DNA from: Geodermatophilus sp. YIM 151500
GTDB lineage: Bacteria; Actinomycetota; Actinomycetes; Mycobacteriales; Geodermatophilaceae
DNA length: 64,000 nucleotides
Assembly: GCF_025716945.1 (NCBI RefSeq)
Contig: NZ_JAOVZT010000010.1
Coordinates: forward strand, 87,244 to 151,243
Reading direction: 5' to 3'
A program made the translations under genes and the position numbers. This document shows, piece after piece, positions 55,276 to 64,000 of the stretch (its first letter is position 1; every line of letters begins with the position of its first letter). The notes beneath the pieces were generated by a model. It had not been told where the DNA came from, did no database searches, and was given only the letters and a program-made list of their open reading frames with translations.

Positions 55276-57984
55276 GTGGTGGGGCCTCTGCTCACGACCA
55301 AGCTGCATGCGCCCCGGCGGCGGCGCGGCCTGGTGGCCCGCGCCCGGCTCCTCGAGCAGCTCAGCCGCGGCGACGAGGCGGTCCTGACACTGGTCTCGGC
55401 GCCTGCTGGGTTCGGGAAGACCACTCTGCTGACGGAGTGGCTGGCCGCCGCTGGGAGACCGTCGACGGCCTGGCTCGCGCTCGACCAGCGGGACGACGAC
55501 CCGGTCCTGTTCTTGACCTACCTCCTCTCCGCGCTGCAGAGGGCGGCGCAGGAGGTGGGTGGAAAGGCCCTGACCCGCCTGCAGGAGCCCCACGCGTCGA
55601 TCGACGAGGTGCTGGCGATCCTGGTCAACGAGCTCGACGCCCTCGAGGACGACATCGTCCTGGTCCTGGACGACTACCACGTCGTCTCGGCGCGCGACGT
55701 GCACGAAGCGATGACCTTCCTGCTCGAGCACTCGCCTTCCCGGATGCACCTGGTGATCGCCACCCGCGCCGATCCGGCGCTGCCGTTGAGCCGGTTGCGG
55801 GCACGTGGCGAGCTCGTCGAGGTCCGTGCCGATGACCTGCGCTTCACGGCCGACGAGGCCGCGGCGTACCTGAACGAGGCGATGGGGCTGGCGCTGACGG
55901 CCGAACAGGTCGTCGCGCTGGAGGCGCGCACGGAGGGCTGGATCGCCGCGCTGCAGCTGGCGGCGCTCTCGCTGAAGGGCCGGGACGACGTCGCGGGCTT
56001 CATCGCCGGCTTCGCCGGTGACGACCGGTACATCGTCGACTACCTGATCCAGGAGGTCCTGCAGCGTCAGCCCGAGCACGTCCGGCGCTTCCTGTTGCAG
56101 ACCTCCGTCCTGGAACGGCTCAGCGGGTCGCTGTGCGACGCCGTCACGGGCGGGGACGGCGGCAAGGCCACCCTGCAGGCCCTCGACGGGGAGAACCTGT
56201 TCCTGGTCCGGCTCGACGATCGCCGCCACTGGTACCGCTACCACCACCTGTTCGCCGACGTCTTGCAGGCCCATCTACGGGACGAGTGGCCCGATCAGAT
56301 CGCGGACCTCCACCGGCGGGCGAGCGCGTGGTTCGAACGGAACGGCGAACGGTCCGAGGCCATCCGGCACGCGCTGGCCGCCGCTGACCACGCGCGCGCA
56401 GCCGACCTCGTCGAGCTGGCCATCCCCGAGCTGGGCCAGGGGCGCCAGGAAGCCACGCTGCGCCGCTGGATGGAGGCCCTCCCCGAGGAACTGTTCGAGG
56501 CCCGACCCGTGTTGAGCGCCGGGTACGTCGGGGCCCTCATGTCCACGGGAGACGTGGAAGGCGTCGAGGCGCGGCTGCGAGACGCCGAGCGGTGGCTGGA
56601 CAGGACAGCACCCTCCGCGGACATGATCGTCGCGGATGACGAGGCCTGGGGCCGCCTGCCCGCTCAGATCGCCATGTACCGCGCCGGGCACGCGCTGGTC
56701 CACGGAGACGTGGCCGGCAGCATGGGGCACGCCCGACGGGCGCTCGAACTCGCCGGCCCGGACGACCATCTCGGGCGCGGAGGACCGGCCGCCATCCTGG
56801 GCCTGGCGTACTGGACGACCGGGGACCTCGATGCGGCGCATCGCTGGTACGCCGAGGGCATGGCGAGCCTGGACGAGGGTGGGTACCGCTCGGACGTGAT
56901 CGGCGGCGCCATCACTCTGGCCGACATCCGCATCGCCCAGGGTCGGCTGCGCGAGGCCATGCGCACCTACCAGCAGGGATTGCAGCGCGCCCAGCAGTGC
57001 GACCCGCCGCTGAGGGGAGCGGCGGACATGCACGTCGGCATGAGCCAGCTGCTTCTGGAGCGCAACGATCTCGAGGCCGCCCGGCACCATCTGCGGCGGA
57101 GCCAGGAACTGGGCGATCACGGCGGCCTGCCGAAGAACCCCTACCGCCGCCGCCTCGCCATGGCCCGGCTTCACCAGCTGGACGGCGACATCGAGGGTGC
57201 GCTGGAGCTGCTCGATGAGGCGGAGCGCTGGTACAACAGCGACTTCTCTCCGGATGTTCAGCCCATCCCCGCGGTCAGAGCACGGATGTGGATCGCCCAC
57301 GGCAGGCTCGAGAGCGCTCTCCACTGGGCGCGTGAGCATGGCTTGTCCGCCGACGACGACCTCGACTACGTGGGCGAGTACGAGCACATCACCCTGGCCC
57401 GGGCGCTCCTGGCGCAGCACGCTGCGTCACGCGACCTCGACCCGGTCGATCAGGCGACCGGACTTCTGGAGCGACTCCTGCACGCGGCGCAGGACGGTGG
57501 CCGGACAGGCAGCGTCCTCGAGATCCTGGTGCTGCAGGCGCTCGCCTGCCAAGCCCTGGCCGACGTCCCAGCCGCAGAGGCGGCCCTGCGACGCGCTCTG
57601 ACGTTGGCGGAGCCGGAGGGCTACGTCCGGATCTTCGTCGACGAGGGCCTGCCCATGGCCTCCCTGCTCCGAGCAGCCGCGACGCGGGAGATCGCGTCCG
57701 GCTATGTCCGCCGGCTGCTGGCCGCCATCGACGCCACCCAGCACGACGGACCGATCCACCAGGACGCCTTGGTCGAGCCGTTGAGCAAGCGCGAGCTCGA
57801 CGTCCTGCGGCTGCTCGGAACCGAGCTCGACGGCCCAGAGATCGCTCGGGAGCTGTTCGTGTCGCTGAACACGGTGCGAACGCACACCAGGAACATCTAC
57901 GCCAAGCTCGGCGTGAACAACCGCCGGGCAGCGGTCCGACGGGCCGCCGACCTCAACCTGCTCTCGCCCGCACCTCAGCGCTGA
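55276..57984 (+). CDS. MalT-like LuxR-family regulator
   Basis: This 902-residue STAND regulator has the P-loop TLVSAPAGFGKTTLLTEWL near residue 40 and Walker B IVLVLDDYHVVSA near 125. The MalT-type LATRADPALPLSRLRARGEL segment is followed by TPR-like helices. A C-terminal LuxR helix-turn-helix lies at about residues 835-895 (LSKRELDVLRLLGTELDGPEIARELFVSLNTVRTHTRNIYAKLGVNNRRAAV). Of several in-frame GTG codons (55270, 55276, 55279), 55276 is chosen since AGGGAGG ends six bases upstream of it. It lies between two operator arrays with the same half-sites. Confidence 0.92.
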   Translation: MVGPLLTTKLHAPRRRRGLVARARLLEQLSRGDEAVLTLVSAPAGFGKTTLLTEWLAAAGRPSTAWLALDQRDDDPVLFLTYLLSALQRAAQEVGGKALTRLQEPHASIDEVLAILVNELDALEDDIVLVLDDYHVVSARDVHEAMTFLLEHSPSRMHLVIATRADPALPLSRLRARGELVEVRADDLRFTADEAAAYLNEAMGLALTAEQVVALEARTEGWIAALQLAALSLKGRDDVAGFIAGFAGDDRYIVDYLIQEVLQRQPEHVRRFLLQTSVLERLSGSLCDAVTGGDGGKATLQALDGENLFLVRLDDRRHWYRYHHLFADVLQAHLRDEWPDQIADLHRRASAWFERNGERSEAIRHALAAADHARAADLVELAIPELGQGRQEATLRRWMEALPEELFEARPVLSAGYVGALMSTGDVEGVEARLRDAERWLDRTAPSADMIVADDEAWGRLPAQIAMYRAGHALVHGDVAGSMGHARRALELAGPDDHLGRGGPAAILGLAYWTTGDLDAAHRWYAEGMASLDEGGYRSDVIGGAITLADIRIAQGRLREAMRTYQQGLQRAQQCDPPLRGAADMHVGMSQLLLERNDLEAARHHLRRSQELGDHGGLPKNPYRRRLAMARLHQLDGDIEGALELLDEAERWYNSDFSPDVQPIPAVRARMWIAHGRLESALHWAREHGLSADDDLDYVGEYEHITLARALLAQHAASRDLDPVDQATGLLERLLHAAQDGGRTGSVLEILVLQALACQALADVPAAEAALRRALTLAEPEGYVRIFVDEGLPMASLLRAAATREIASGYVRRLLAAIDATQHDGPIHQDALVEPLSKRELDVLRLLGTELDGPEIARELFVSLNTVRTHTRNIYAKLGVNNRRAAVRRAADLNLLSPAPQR

Positions 57985-58006
57985 CCGCCCGGTCGTCCTC
58001 CGGCGA

Positions 58007-58051
58007 GATCACCACCCCGATCACCAGGTGTGGTGATCCCCGCTCATCACC
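58007..58051. promoter_or_regulatory. GATCACC operator array in front of the small-protein/DUF4386 operon
   Basis: GATCACC occurs at 58007-58013 and 58019-58025, GGTGATC at 58032-58038, and TCATCACC at 58044-58051. The middle two form a perfect palindrome with 7-base arms and a 6-base centre. A -10-like TAGCTT at 58060-58065 follows 8 bases after the last half-site. Confidence 0.65.
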
Positions 58052-58093
58052 CCGCCTCCTAGCTTGCCCGCAGCCAGGAAGCGAGAAGCCCAC

Positions 58094-58354
58094 ATGAGCG
58101 CATCACCCGTCGGACGTCCTGACGGTTCCCCGTGGTACGAGATCCGGCTGAAGGGCCGCCTCGACCCCCGGTGGGCCGCCTGGTTCGACGGGCTCAGCGT
58201 CACCACGACCGTCGACGGCACCACGGCGCTGCGCGGCCCGGTGACCGACCAGGCAGCGCTGCACGGCCTGCTGCAGAAGGTGCGCGACCTCGGGGTGCCG
58301 CTGCTCTCGGTCACCCCGCTGGACCCAGAGCAGCCGCGCCCCCCCACCGCGTGA
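58094..58354 (+). CDS. Small conserved hypothetical protein (86 aa)
   Basis: This 86-residue soluble protein opens PWYEIRLKGRLDPRWAAWFD and continues with ALRGPVTDQAALHGLLQKVR and DLGVPLLSVTPL. This sequence type is common in actinobacteria next to DUF4386 or MDR genes; its function is unknown. AGGAAGCGAG precedes the ATG. It is the first gene of an operon that continues with the DUF4386 protein, an oxidoreductase and a broken ABC ATPase. Confidence 0.82.
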   Translation: MSASPVGRPDGSPWYEIRLKGRLDPRWAAWFDGLSVTTTVDGTTALRGPVTDQAALHGLLQKVRDLGVPLLSVTPLDPEQPRPPTA

Positions 58355-58380
58355 CCCACCACCCCCGGAAGGACAGCGCC

Positions 58381-59127
58381 ATGAGCACCACCGCACCCCC
58401 CGCCGCAGCCACCCGACCCGCGACGGACCCACTGCGGCGCACCTCCCGCGCCGCCGGCATCCTCTACCTGCTCACGTTCGTGTCCATCCCCACCCTCGCG
58501 CTCTACCAGGACGCGCGGAGGGATGCCGGCTTCGTGCTGGGCGCCGGCAGCGACAGCGGCGTGCTCCTGGCCGCCTTCTCCGAGGTCGTCGTCGCGGTGA
58601 CCTGCGTCGGCACCGCCGTGGTGCTCTACCCGGTGATCAAGCGGCAGAGCGAGACGGCCGCCATGGGCTTCGTGGCCTCCCGGGTCGCCGAAGGCGCCCT
58701 GATCATCGTCGGCGTGGTCAGCGTGCTCACCCTGCTCACCCTGCGCGCCGACGTCGCCGGCACCGCCGACGCCGACCCGGACTCGCTGGTCACGACCGGC
58801 CACGCCCTGAGCGCCGCCCACGACTGGACGTTCCTGCTCTCCCAGGCCCTGATGCCGGCGTTCAACGCGCTGTGCCTGGGCTACGCGCTCTACCGGTCCG
58901 CGCTCGTGCCGCGCATCCTGCCCACCCTGGGGCTGATCGGCGCGCCGCTGCTGCTCGCCTCCGACATCGCGATGTTCTTCGGCCTCTACGACCGGGTGTC
59001 GGTGGCCGCCGCGGTGGCGACGATCCCGATCGCGGTGTGGGAGTTCTCCCTGGGCGTGTACCTGACGGTCAAGGGCTTCCGGCCGGCCGCCGTCGCCGCC
59101 CTTCCGCCCGCTGGGTCGCTCCGATGA
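58381..59127 (+). CDS. DUF4386 family membrane protein
   Basis: This 248-residue integral membrane protein has about six hydrophobic segments. The opening RRTSRAAGILYLLTFVSIPTLALY, the GFVASRVAEGALIIVGVVSVLTLL segment and the FLLSQALMPAFNALCLGYALYRSALVPR loop are characteristic of DUF4386. The function is unknown. A GGAAGGAC box precedes the ATG. Its stop codon overlaps the start of the oxidoreductase gene (ATGA). Confidence 0.88.
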   Translation: MSTTAPPAAATRPATDPLRRTSRAAGILYLLTFVSIPTLALYQDARRDAGFVLGAGSDSGVLLAAFSEVVVAVTCVGTAVVLYPVIKRQSETAAMGFVASRVAEGALIIVGVVSVLTLLTLRADVAGTADADPDSLVTTGHALSAAHDWTFLLSQALMPAFNALCLGYALYRSALVPRILPTLGLIGAPLLLASDIAMFFGLYDRVSVAAAVATIPIAVWEFSLGVYLTVKGFRPAAVAALPPAGSLR

Positions 59128-60149
59128 GGGCCGCGGTCTACCGCCGCTTCGGCGGGCCGGACACCGTCCGGATCGAGGTGCTGCCGCGGCCGTCGGTGGG
59201 GCCGGACGACGTGCTCGTCCGGGTGCGCGCGAGCACCGTCAGCGCCGCCGACCACCGCGCCCGCAGCCGCGAGGTGCCCCGGGGACTCGGCCTGCTCGCC
59301 GCCATGGGGATCGGGCTGTTCCGGCCGAAGCGGCCAGTGCTGGGTTTCGACGTCGCCGGCGTCGTCGAGGTCGTCGGGGCGAACGTCACCGCCTTCGGGC
59401 GGGGCGACGAGGTGATCGCGATGACCGGCGCCGACTTCGGCGGCCACGCCGAGTACGCCCGGGTGCCAGGCGGCGCGGCGATCGCGCACAAGCCGCGGAA
59501 CATGCCGTTCGAGGACGCGGTGACGCTGGTCTTCGGCGGGCTGACCGCCCGGTGCTTCCTGAAGCAGGCCGACCTCGTGCCGGGCACGTCGGTGCTGGTC
59601 AACGGGGCGTCCGGCGCGGTGGGCACCGCAGCGGTGCAGCTCGCCGCGCACGCCGGCGCGCACGTGACCGGCGTCTGCAGCGCCGCCAACCGCGAGCTCG
59701 TCACGTCCCTGGGGGCCGAGCGGGTGATCGACTACACGACCGAAGAGTTCACCGCCGAGCCGGCCACCTACGACGTGATCGTCGACTGCGTCGGCAACGC
59801 CCCGTTCGAGCGGGTGCGGCACCTGCTCGAACCCGGTGGTGCGTTGCTGCTGGTGATCACCGACCTGCCCGGGCTGCTGCTCGCCCCGCTGCGCCGCCGG
59901 CGGACCGGCCATCTGGTGACCGCCGACGTCGGGAAGCCCACCGCCGAGGACCTGGCCTCCCTCGTCGCCCTCGCCGAGGTCGGCGCCTACCGGCCCGTCC
60001 GCGACCGGACCTACGACCTCGCGGACATCGCCGAGGCGCACCGCTTCGTCGACACCGGCCGCAAGCGCGGCAACGTCGTCCTTCGCCTCACCGGCGAAGA
60101 GCCGGCGCCGAAGGCCACCGCCCAGCAGACCGAGGACGCATCGTCATGA
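59124..60149 (+). CDS. NAD(P)-dependent MDR oxidoreductase (quinone-oxidoreductase-like)
   Basis: This 341-residue medium-chain reductase lacks the zinc ligands. The N-terminal domain opens with MRAAVYRRFGGPDTVRIEVLPRPSVGPDDVLVRVRAS. The cofactor domain has VLVNGASGAVGTAAVQLAAHAGAHVTGVCSAANRELV near residue 155, followed by IVDCVG. These fit the NADPH:quinone reductase/zinc-free alcohol dehydrogenase group. The ATG overlaps the DUF4386 stop codon, and the stop overlaps the next start, so the operon is tightly coupled. Confidence 0.9.
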   Translation: MRAAVYRRFGGPDTVRIEVLPRPSVGPDDVLVRVRASTVSAADHRARSREVPRGLGLLAAMGIGLFRPKRPVLGFDVAGVVEVVGANVTAFGRGDEVIAMTGADFGGHAEYARVPGGAAIAHKPRNMPFEDAVTLVFGGLTARCFLKQADLVPGTSVLVNGASGAVGTAAVQLAAHAGAHVTGVCSAANRELVTSLGAERVIDYTTEEFTAEPATYDVIVDCVGNAPFERVRHLLEPGGALLLVITDLPGLLLAPLRRRRTGHLVTADVGKPTAEDLASLVALAEVGAYRPVRDRTYDLADIAEAHRFVDTGRKRGNVVLRLTGEEPAPKATAQQTEDASS

Positions 60150-60410
60150 TCGAGGCGCACCAGCTGGCCAAGCGCTACGGCGAGAAGACCGCCGTCGACG
60201 GCGCCAGCTCCACCATCGCTCCCGGCTCGGTCACCGGCTTCCCCGGGCCGAACGGCGCGGGCACGTCCACCACCATGCGGATGGTCATGGGCCCGGACCG
60301 GCCGACCTCGGGCACGGTGACGGTCAACGGCAAGCCCTACGCCGAGCACCGCTCCCCGCTGAGCGAGGCCGGGGCGCTGCTCGACGCCAAGGGTGTGCAC
60401 CCCGGTCCGG
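60146..60410 (+). pseudogene. Truncated ABC transporter ATPase with defective Walker A
   Basis: The first 85 or so residues of an ABC ATPase of the drug/bacitracin exporter type remain (EAHQLAKRYGEKTAVDGASS ... SGTVTVNGKPYAEHRSPLSE ... GALLDAKGVHPG). The P-loop reads GPNGAGTSTTMRM, with Thr in place of the essential Lys, and GFPGPNGAG in place of the usual GFLGPNGAG. The sequence breaks off near 60405, where the next family segment would begin, and joins a fragment of an unrelated gene in reverse orientation. No signature or Walker B motif exists. It is therefore non-functional. Confidence 0.85.
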
Positions 60411-60625
60411 TGAGGTGCTGGCGCACGTCGTGCCGGGCCCAGCGGGCGCGGAAGGTGTCGTTGCGGGTGGAGAGCCCCCCGATGAGGTCGGTGAGCACCT
60501 CGTCGAACGGAGCGCGGCCGGCCTGGCTGCGGAGCAGTGCCACGACGTCGTCGACCGCCCGGTCCCAGTCGGGCCAGAAGTCGGCCCCCGCGGGTCGAGC
60601 AGGAGGAAGCGGGCGTTCACGCCCA
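60405..60625 (-). pseudogene. Fragment of an MmyB-type XRE regulator
   Basis: Read on the minus strand, this stretch carries part of an MmyB-like ligand-binding domain: NARFLLLDPRG, then after a frame change ADFWPDWDRAVDDVVALLRS, EVLTDLIGGLSTRNDTFRAR and WARHDVRQHLTG. The wording closely parallels the intact regulator at 30.9-31.8 kb (ELSTRSEVFRRRWASHDVQFH), but it is a separate, more diverged copy. The helix-turn-helix and C-terminal end are absent. The frame break falls at a run of five G. The rest of the gap up to 60843 shows no gene. Confidence 0.75.
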
Positions 60626-60843
60626 CGCCGCACCGTCGACCGGTGCCGAGGCGGCTCAGGTCCTCCGGGACAGGGAGACGCTGCGTGCGTGGTGAGGCTG
60701 CAGCGCCGCTCCACCGGGCCCGCTCCGCGGCGGCGCCCCCACGGGAGTCGCCGCCCCACGCGAACTCCCGGTCACCGGGCAACGGCGGGGACGAACCGTG
60801 GGATAACAGACTCCGGAAGGCCGGTGCCCCACTGGAGAACCAC

Positions 60844-63800
60844 ATGCCGAGAGCGACGAGCAGGGGCGGTGGCGAATCGCCGGCGCGCCTCGAGGTCCGG
60901 CTCCTCGGTGGCGTCGACGTCGTCCTGGACGGCCGTCGCCTCCAGGCGTTCGACTCGCTGCGGCTGCAGCGCTTCCTGGCGCTGATCGCGCTGCGGAGAG
61001 AGGTGCAGCACCGCTCCCGGCTCGCGTTCGTGCTATGGCCCGACTCCGGCGAAGGTCAGGCGCGGACCAACCTCAGGAAGCTGCTGCACGACTTCCGTCA
61101 CTCCCTTCCTGACGTCGGCGAGTTCGTGCAGATCGACAACGAGGTCGTGCGGTGGATCCCGACGGGGCGAAGCGAGGTCGATGTGCTGAGCTTCCGCGAT
61201 GCCATCGCCGTCGGCGATCTCGAGCTCGCCGCGCGCCTGTACTCGGGCGATCTCCTGCCCGCGTGCTATGACGACTGGGTCCTGGACGAGCGGACGAAGC
61301 TTCGGACGGAGGCGTACGGGGTCCTCGTGCGCCTGACGGAACAGGCTGTGCGGCGCCACGACCACGCAGCGACGATCAGGCACACCCGAGGCATCATCGA
61401 CCTGGAGCCGACGGACGAAGCGGCCGTTCGAATCCAGATGGAAACGCACCTGGCGCGCGGCGACCGCAACGCGGCGCTGCGTTCCTACCACCGGTACGCG
61501 GAGGCGCTGGGACGCGACGGCGCGGTGGAACCGAGCGACGCCATCCGGGCGGTGTACCGGCAGCTCCGGCCCACGACACCCCACCGCACCGAACGGCAGG
61601 GCGCGCAGACAGCCCCGGTGGCGGAGGTGCCGTTCGTGGGCCGCGTGCTCGAGCTGGACAGGCTCGACCGGGCGTGGAGGGCGGCGCGGGAGGGGAGAGC
61701 ACATCTGGTGTTGCTCGCCGGCGAACCGGGGATCGGGAAGTCCCGTCTCGCCCGGGAGTTCGGTCGGCGCGTTCGCGCCGAGGGACACGCCGTGGCGTCG
61801 GCTCGGGCGTACGAGGCTGCGGGCAGGCTGCCGTGGGGCCCGGTCGTCGACCTTCTTCGGTCGGATGCGTTGCGCGGCCACATCGACACGCTGGGCGCAA
61901 TCTGGCGGGCCGAACTCGCTCGTCTCCTCCCCGAGCTCCACGAGGCTTCGCAGTCACCTGCCTCGGTCCGGTCGGGCGACCTGCCCCAGCGCCACCGGTT
62001 GTTCGACGCAGTGGGCCGGGCCATCGTCGGCGAGCGCCCGAGGCTGTTGATCGTCGACGATCTGCAGTGGTGCGACGCCGAGACGATCGAACTGATCGGT
62101 TACGTGGTCCGATCCGGACCGACGGCACCCATCCTCATCGTGGGTACCGTCCGCTGGGAAGAAGTTCCTGAGCACCATCCGCTCGTCGGGCTCGTCCACG
62201 CGCTGGGCCACGACCGGGCGGTCACCACCGTGCCACTCGACCGGCTCGACCGGGCCACGACCGCGGCACTCGCGGCCGCGGTCCGCGATGCGGACGTGAT
62301 CGCCCCCGAGCTGGCGGCCCGACTCTGGGCAGAGACCGAGGGCAACCCCCTCTTCGTCATCGAAGTCCTCCGGGTCGGCGTCTCCGCCGAGGACCGGCGG
62401 GCGGCGCTCACCCCCACGATGCGGGCGGTGCTGGGCGCCCGGCTCGATCAGCTCCCTGACAGCACCCGGCGGCTCGCCGAGGTGGCAGCGGTCATCGGTC
62501 GGTCCTTCTCGGTCGGGCTGCTGGCCTCGGCCACCGGAAGCGGCGAGCCAGCGCTCGTCGACGATCTCGACGAGCTCTGGCGTCGACGGATCATCCGCGA
62601 CCAGGGGCTCACCTACGACTTCAGCCACGACAAGCTTCGGGCGGTCGCCCTGGAGACGATCAGTCCGGCTCGGCGGCGGCACGTCCACCGGGCCGTTGCC
62701 GAGGCGATCGCGGTCGAGTTCCGCCATGACCTCGCAGCGGCCAGCCCACAGCTGGCCGCACACTACGACGAGGCCGGCATGGTCGAACCGGCCATCGACG
62801 CCTTCCGCATGGCCGGAGCCCGAGCGGTGTCGGTGTCGGCTCTCGACGAAGCGGTCAGGATGTTCCGCCGGGCCCTCGCACTGCTGGCGGAGTTGCCACC
62901 CTCACCCAGCCGCGATGCGCTCGAACTCGACATCCGGATCGCGCTCGGCTCACCCCTGGTGGCGCTCGAGGGGTACGGCTCTCCTGGAGCGCACCAGCTC
63001 TACGCGCGAGCTCTGTCGCTCTGCCGCATGCTCCACCGAGCCGTGGATCCCCCGATCCTGCGCGGTCTCGGCCTCGCCCGGCTGCAGGGCTGCCGTTTCG
63101 ACGAGTCCAGCAGACTCGGCCAGGCTCTCGTGGACCACGAGAGTCATGATCCGATCGCTCGGACCGAGGGTCGGTATCTCCTGGGAGTGAGCGCCTTCTG
63201 GCGCGGTGATCTGGCCAGGGCCCGGCACTTCCTCGAGGGCGCTGTCGAGGGCTACGACGTGTCCCATCGCAACGAGCACCTCGCGCTGTACGCCCAGGAC
63301 CCGAAGGCGGTCTGTCTCGTACGCCTGGCCTGGGTCGACCTGTGGACGGGAGACGCGGCCCGGGCCGACGAGAGGGCCCGTGCCGCCCTGCAGCTGGCCG
63401 TCGATCTCGATCATTTCATGACGCGGTGGTACGTCCTCACCTACGCGGCGATCATCGCGGCCGAATCCGAGGACCTGGTCCGCCTCGCCGAGCTGCTGAG
63501 GGATGCCGAGCTCCTGGGGAAGCGTCTGCCGATGCCCTACCTCATGATCGTCGGGGACGCCCTGCGGGGCTGGCTGGACGTCTGCGAGGGGTCATCCGGG
63601 GGGATCGAGCGGATCGTGCGATCGGTGGCGCGCTCGCGCACCGAGGGGGAAAGCCTCCACCTGACCTACACGCTGTTGCTCCTCGCGCGAGCTCGTGGCA
63701 TGACCGGCGAACTCCACGAGGGACGAGCCGCGACACGCGAGGCGCTCTCGTGGACGCACCGCCGGAGCCAGCACTACCTCGAGGCCGAGCTGTGGCGAGT

Positions 63801-64000
63801 CGACGGCGAGCTGGCGTATCGAAGCGGAGCCCCCGGAGCTGCTGCTGCGCTGCGCCGAGCTGTCGAGGTCGCCGCGGGGCAGGGCGCGAGCTGGTTGCAG
63901 CTCCGTGCTCTCGATTCCCTGGCCAGCCGATACCCCGGTCGGGCGCTGCGGGAGCAACTCCGGAGCCTCGTCGAGACCATCCCTTCGGGCCGCGATCTCC
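60844..64000 (+). CDS. BTAD-domain/AAA ATPase regulator (3' end beyond the window)
   Basis: This is the start of a large regulator, open from the ATG at 60844 to the window end (1,052 codons). The N-terminus has a winged-helix-like unit (LEVRLLGGVDVVLDGRRLQAFDSLRLQRFLALIAL). A BTAD domain lies at about residues 95-240 (LAARLYSGDLLPACYDDWVLDERTKL). An AAA domain has P-loop LLAGEPGIGKSRLAREF near 295 and Walker B LLIVDDLQWCDAETIEL near 402. Helical TPR-like repeats follow. It resembles the SARP/adenylate-cyclase-like AAA group. GGAGAA lies 5 bases before the ATG. Its lower GC wobble suggests a slightly different history from the 2-28 kb region. Confidence 0.85.
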   Translation, partial: MPRATSRGGGESPARLEVRLLGGVDVVLDGRRLQAFDSLRLQRFLALIALRREVQHRSRLAFVLWPDSGEGQARTNLRKLLHDFRHSLPDVGEFVQIDNEVVRWIPTGRSEVDVLSFRDAIAVGDLELAARLYSGDLLPACYDDWVLDERTKLRTEAYGVLVRLTEQAVRRHDHAATIRHTRGIIDLEPTDEAAVRIQMETHLARGDRNAALRSYHRYAEALGRDGAVEPSDAIRAVYRQLRPTTPHRTERQGAQTAPVAEVPFVGRVLELDRLDRAWRAAREGRAHLVLLAGEPGIGKSRLAREFGRRVRAEGHAVASARAYEAAGRLPWGPVVDLLRSDALRGHIDTLGAIWRAELARLLPELHEASQSPASVRSGDLPQRHRLFDAVGRAIVGERPRLLIVDDLQWCDAETIELIGYVVRSGPTAPILIVGTVRWEEVPEHHPLVGLVHALGHDRAVTTVPLDRLDRATTAALAAAVRDADVIAPELAARLWAETEGNPLFVIEVLRVGVSAEDRRAALTPTMRAVLGARLDQLPDSTRRLAEVAAVIGRSFSVGLLASATGSGEPALVDDLDELWRRRIIRDQGLTYDFSHDKLRAVALETISPARRRHVHRAVAEAIAVEFRHDLAAASPQLAAHYDEAGMVEPAIDAFRMAGARAVSVSALDEAVRMFRRALALLAELPPSPSRDALELDIRIALGSPLVALEGYGSPGAHQLYARALSLCRMLHRAVDPPILRGLGLARLQGCRFDESSRLGQALVDHESHDPIARTEGRYLLGVSAFWRGDLARARHFLEGAVEGYDVSHRNEHLALYAQDPKAVCLVRLAWVDLWTGDAARADERARAALQLAVDLDHFMTRWYVLTYAAIIAAESEDLVRLAELLRDAELLGKRLPMPYLMIVGDALRGWLDVCEGSSGGIERIVRSVARSRTEGESLHLTYTLLLLARARGMTGELHEGRAATREALSWTHRRSQHYLEAELWRVDGELAYRSGAPGAAAALRRAVEVAAGQGASWLQLRALDSLASRYPGRALREQLRSLVETIPSGRDL

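Overview
This window is 64 kb of very GC-rich (roughly 74%) chromosomal DNA from an actinobacterium. Genes are densely packed, GTG starts and ATGA/GTGA overlaps are common, and many genes appear to be leaderless. Mycothiol-type and Eis-type proteins, MEDS/STAS signalling proteins, SARP/BTAD and LuxR-type regulators, and short GC-rich intergenic repeats together suggest a member of the Geodermatophilaceae (Blastococcus, Modestobacter or Geodermatophilus). That family-level placement is inference. I see no rRNA, tRNA, CRISPR, insertion sequence or prophage.

Layout. 0-13.7 kb: housekeeping and metabolic genes (aminopeptidase N, a DsbA-like oxidoreductase overlapping an alpha-glucosidase, a DUF429 protein divergent from ribose-5-phosphate isomerase B, an Eis-like acetyltransferase, a lipoprotein, a BBE-type FAD oxidase divergent from an ECF sigma factor with a VOC protein). 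13.7-25.6 kb: a translationally coupled MEDS/STAS and MEDS/ATPase signalling pair, a secreted beta-propeller-like protein, a large SARP regulator with a methyltransferase, a flavoprotein that lacks a stop codon, an M28 membrane peptidase and an AraC/VOC pair. 25.8-31 kb: a short UvrA paralogue, an orphan gene fragment, and a HelR-type RNA polymerase-recycling ATPase preceded by a rifamycin-associated-element-like palindrome. 30.9-44 kb: regulator-rich accessory DNA. An MmyB-type repressor lies divergent to an aldo/keto reductase (frameshifted) and an alcohol dehydrogenase, and both carry the same operator. Three alpha/beta hydrolases, an SDR-like protein, an SRPBCC protein and a 64-residue protein lie among large STAND-type regulators. 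Three of these transcription units share a conserved promoter motif.

44-54.3 kb: a sugar acetyltransferase/TetR/MFS group, then a coherent catabolic cassette: Glu/Leu/Phe/Val-type dehydrogenase, HglS-like 2-oxoadipate dioxygenase, LysR, FAD amine oxidase, ALDH7-type semialdehyde dehydrogenase, LysR. Together these would take pipecolate or piperideine-6-carboxylate (lysine catabolism) through 2-aminoadipate and 2-oxoadipate to 2-hydroxyglutarate, with the dehydrogenase taking the place of the usual transaminase. 54.3-60.1 kb: a MalT-like LuxR regulator flanked on both sides by GATCACC/GGTGATC operator arrays. These sit in front of a small membrane protein on one side and a four-gene operon (small protein, DUF4386, MDR oxidoreductase, ABC ATPase) on the other. 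The ABC ATPase is truncated, has lost its Walker A lysine, and is joined to a reversed fragment of an MmyB-type regulator. 60.8-64 kb: a BTAD/AAA regulator that runs off the window end.

Overall the window combines small metabolic modules, each with a dedicated local regulator, and a noticeable number of decaying genes (20.9, 28.2, 32, 34, 55 and 60 kb).
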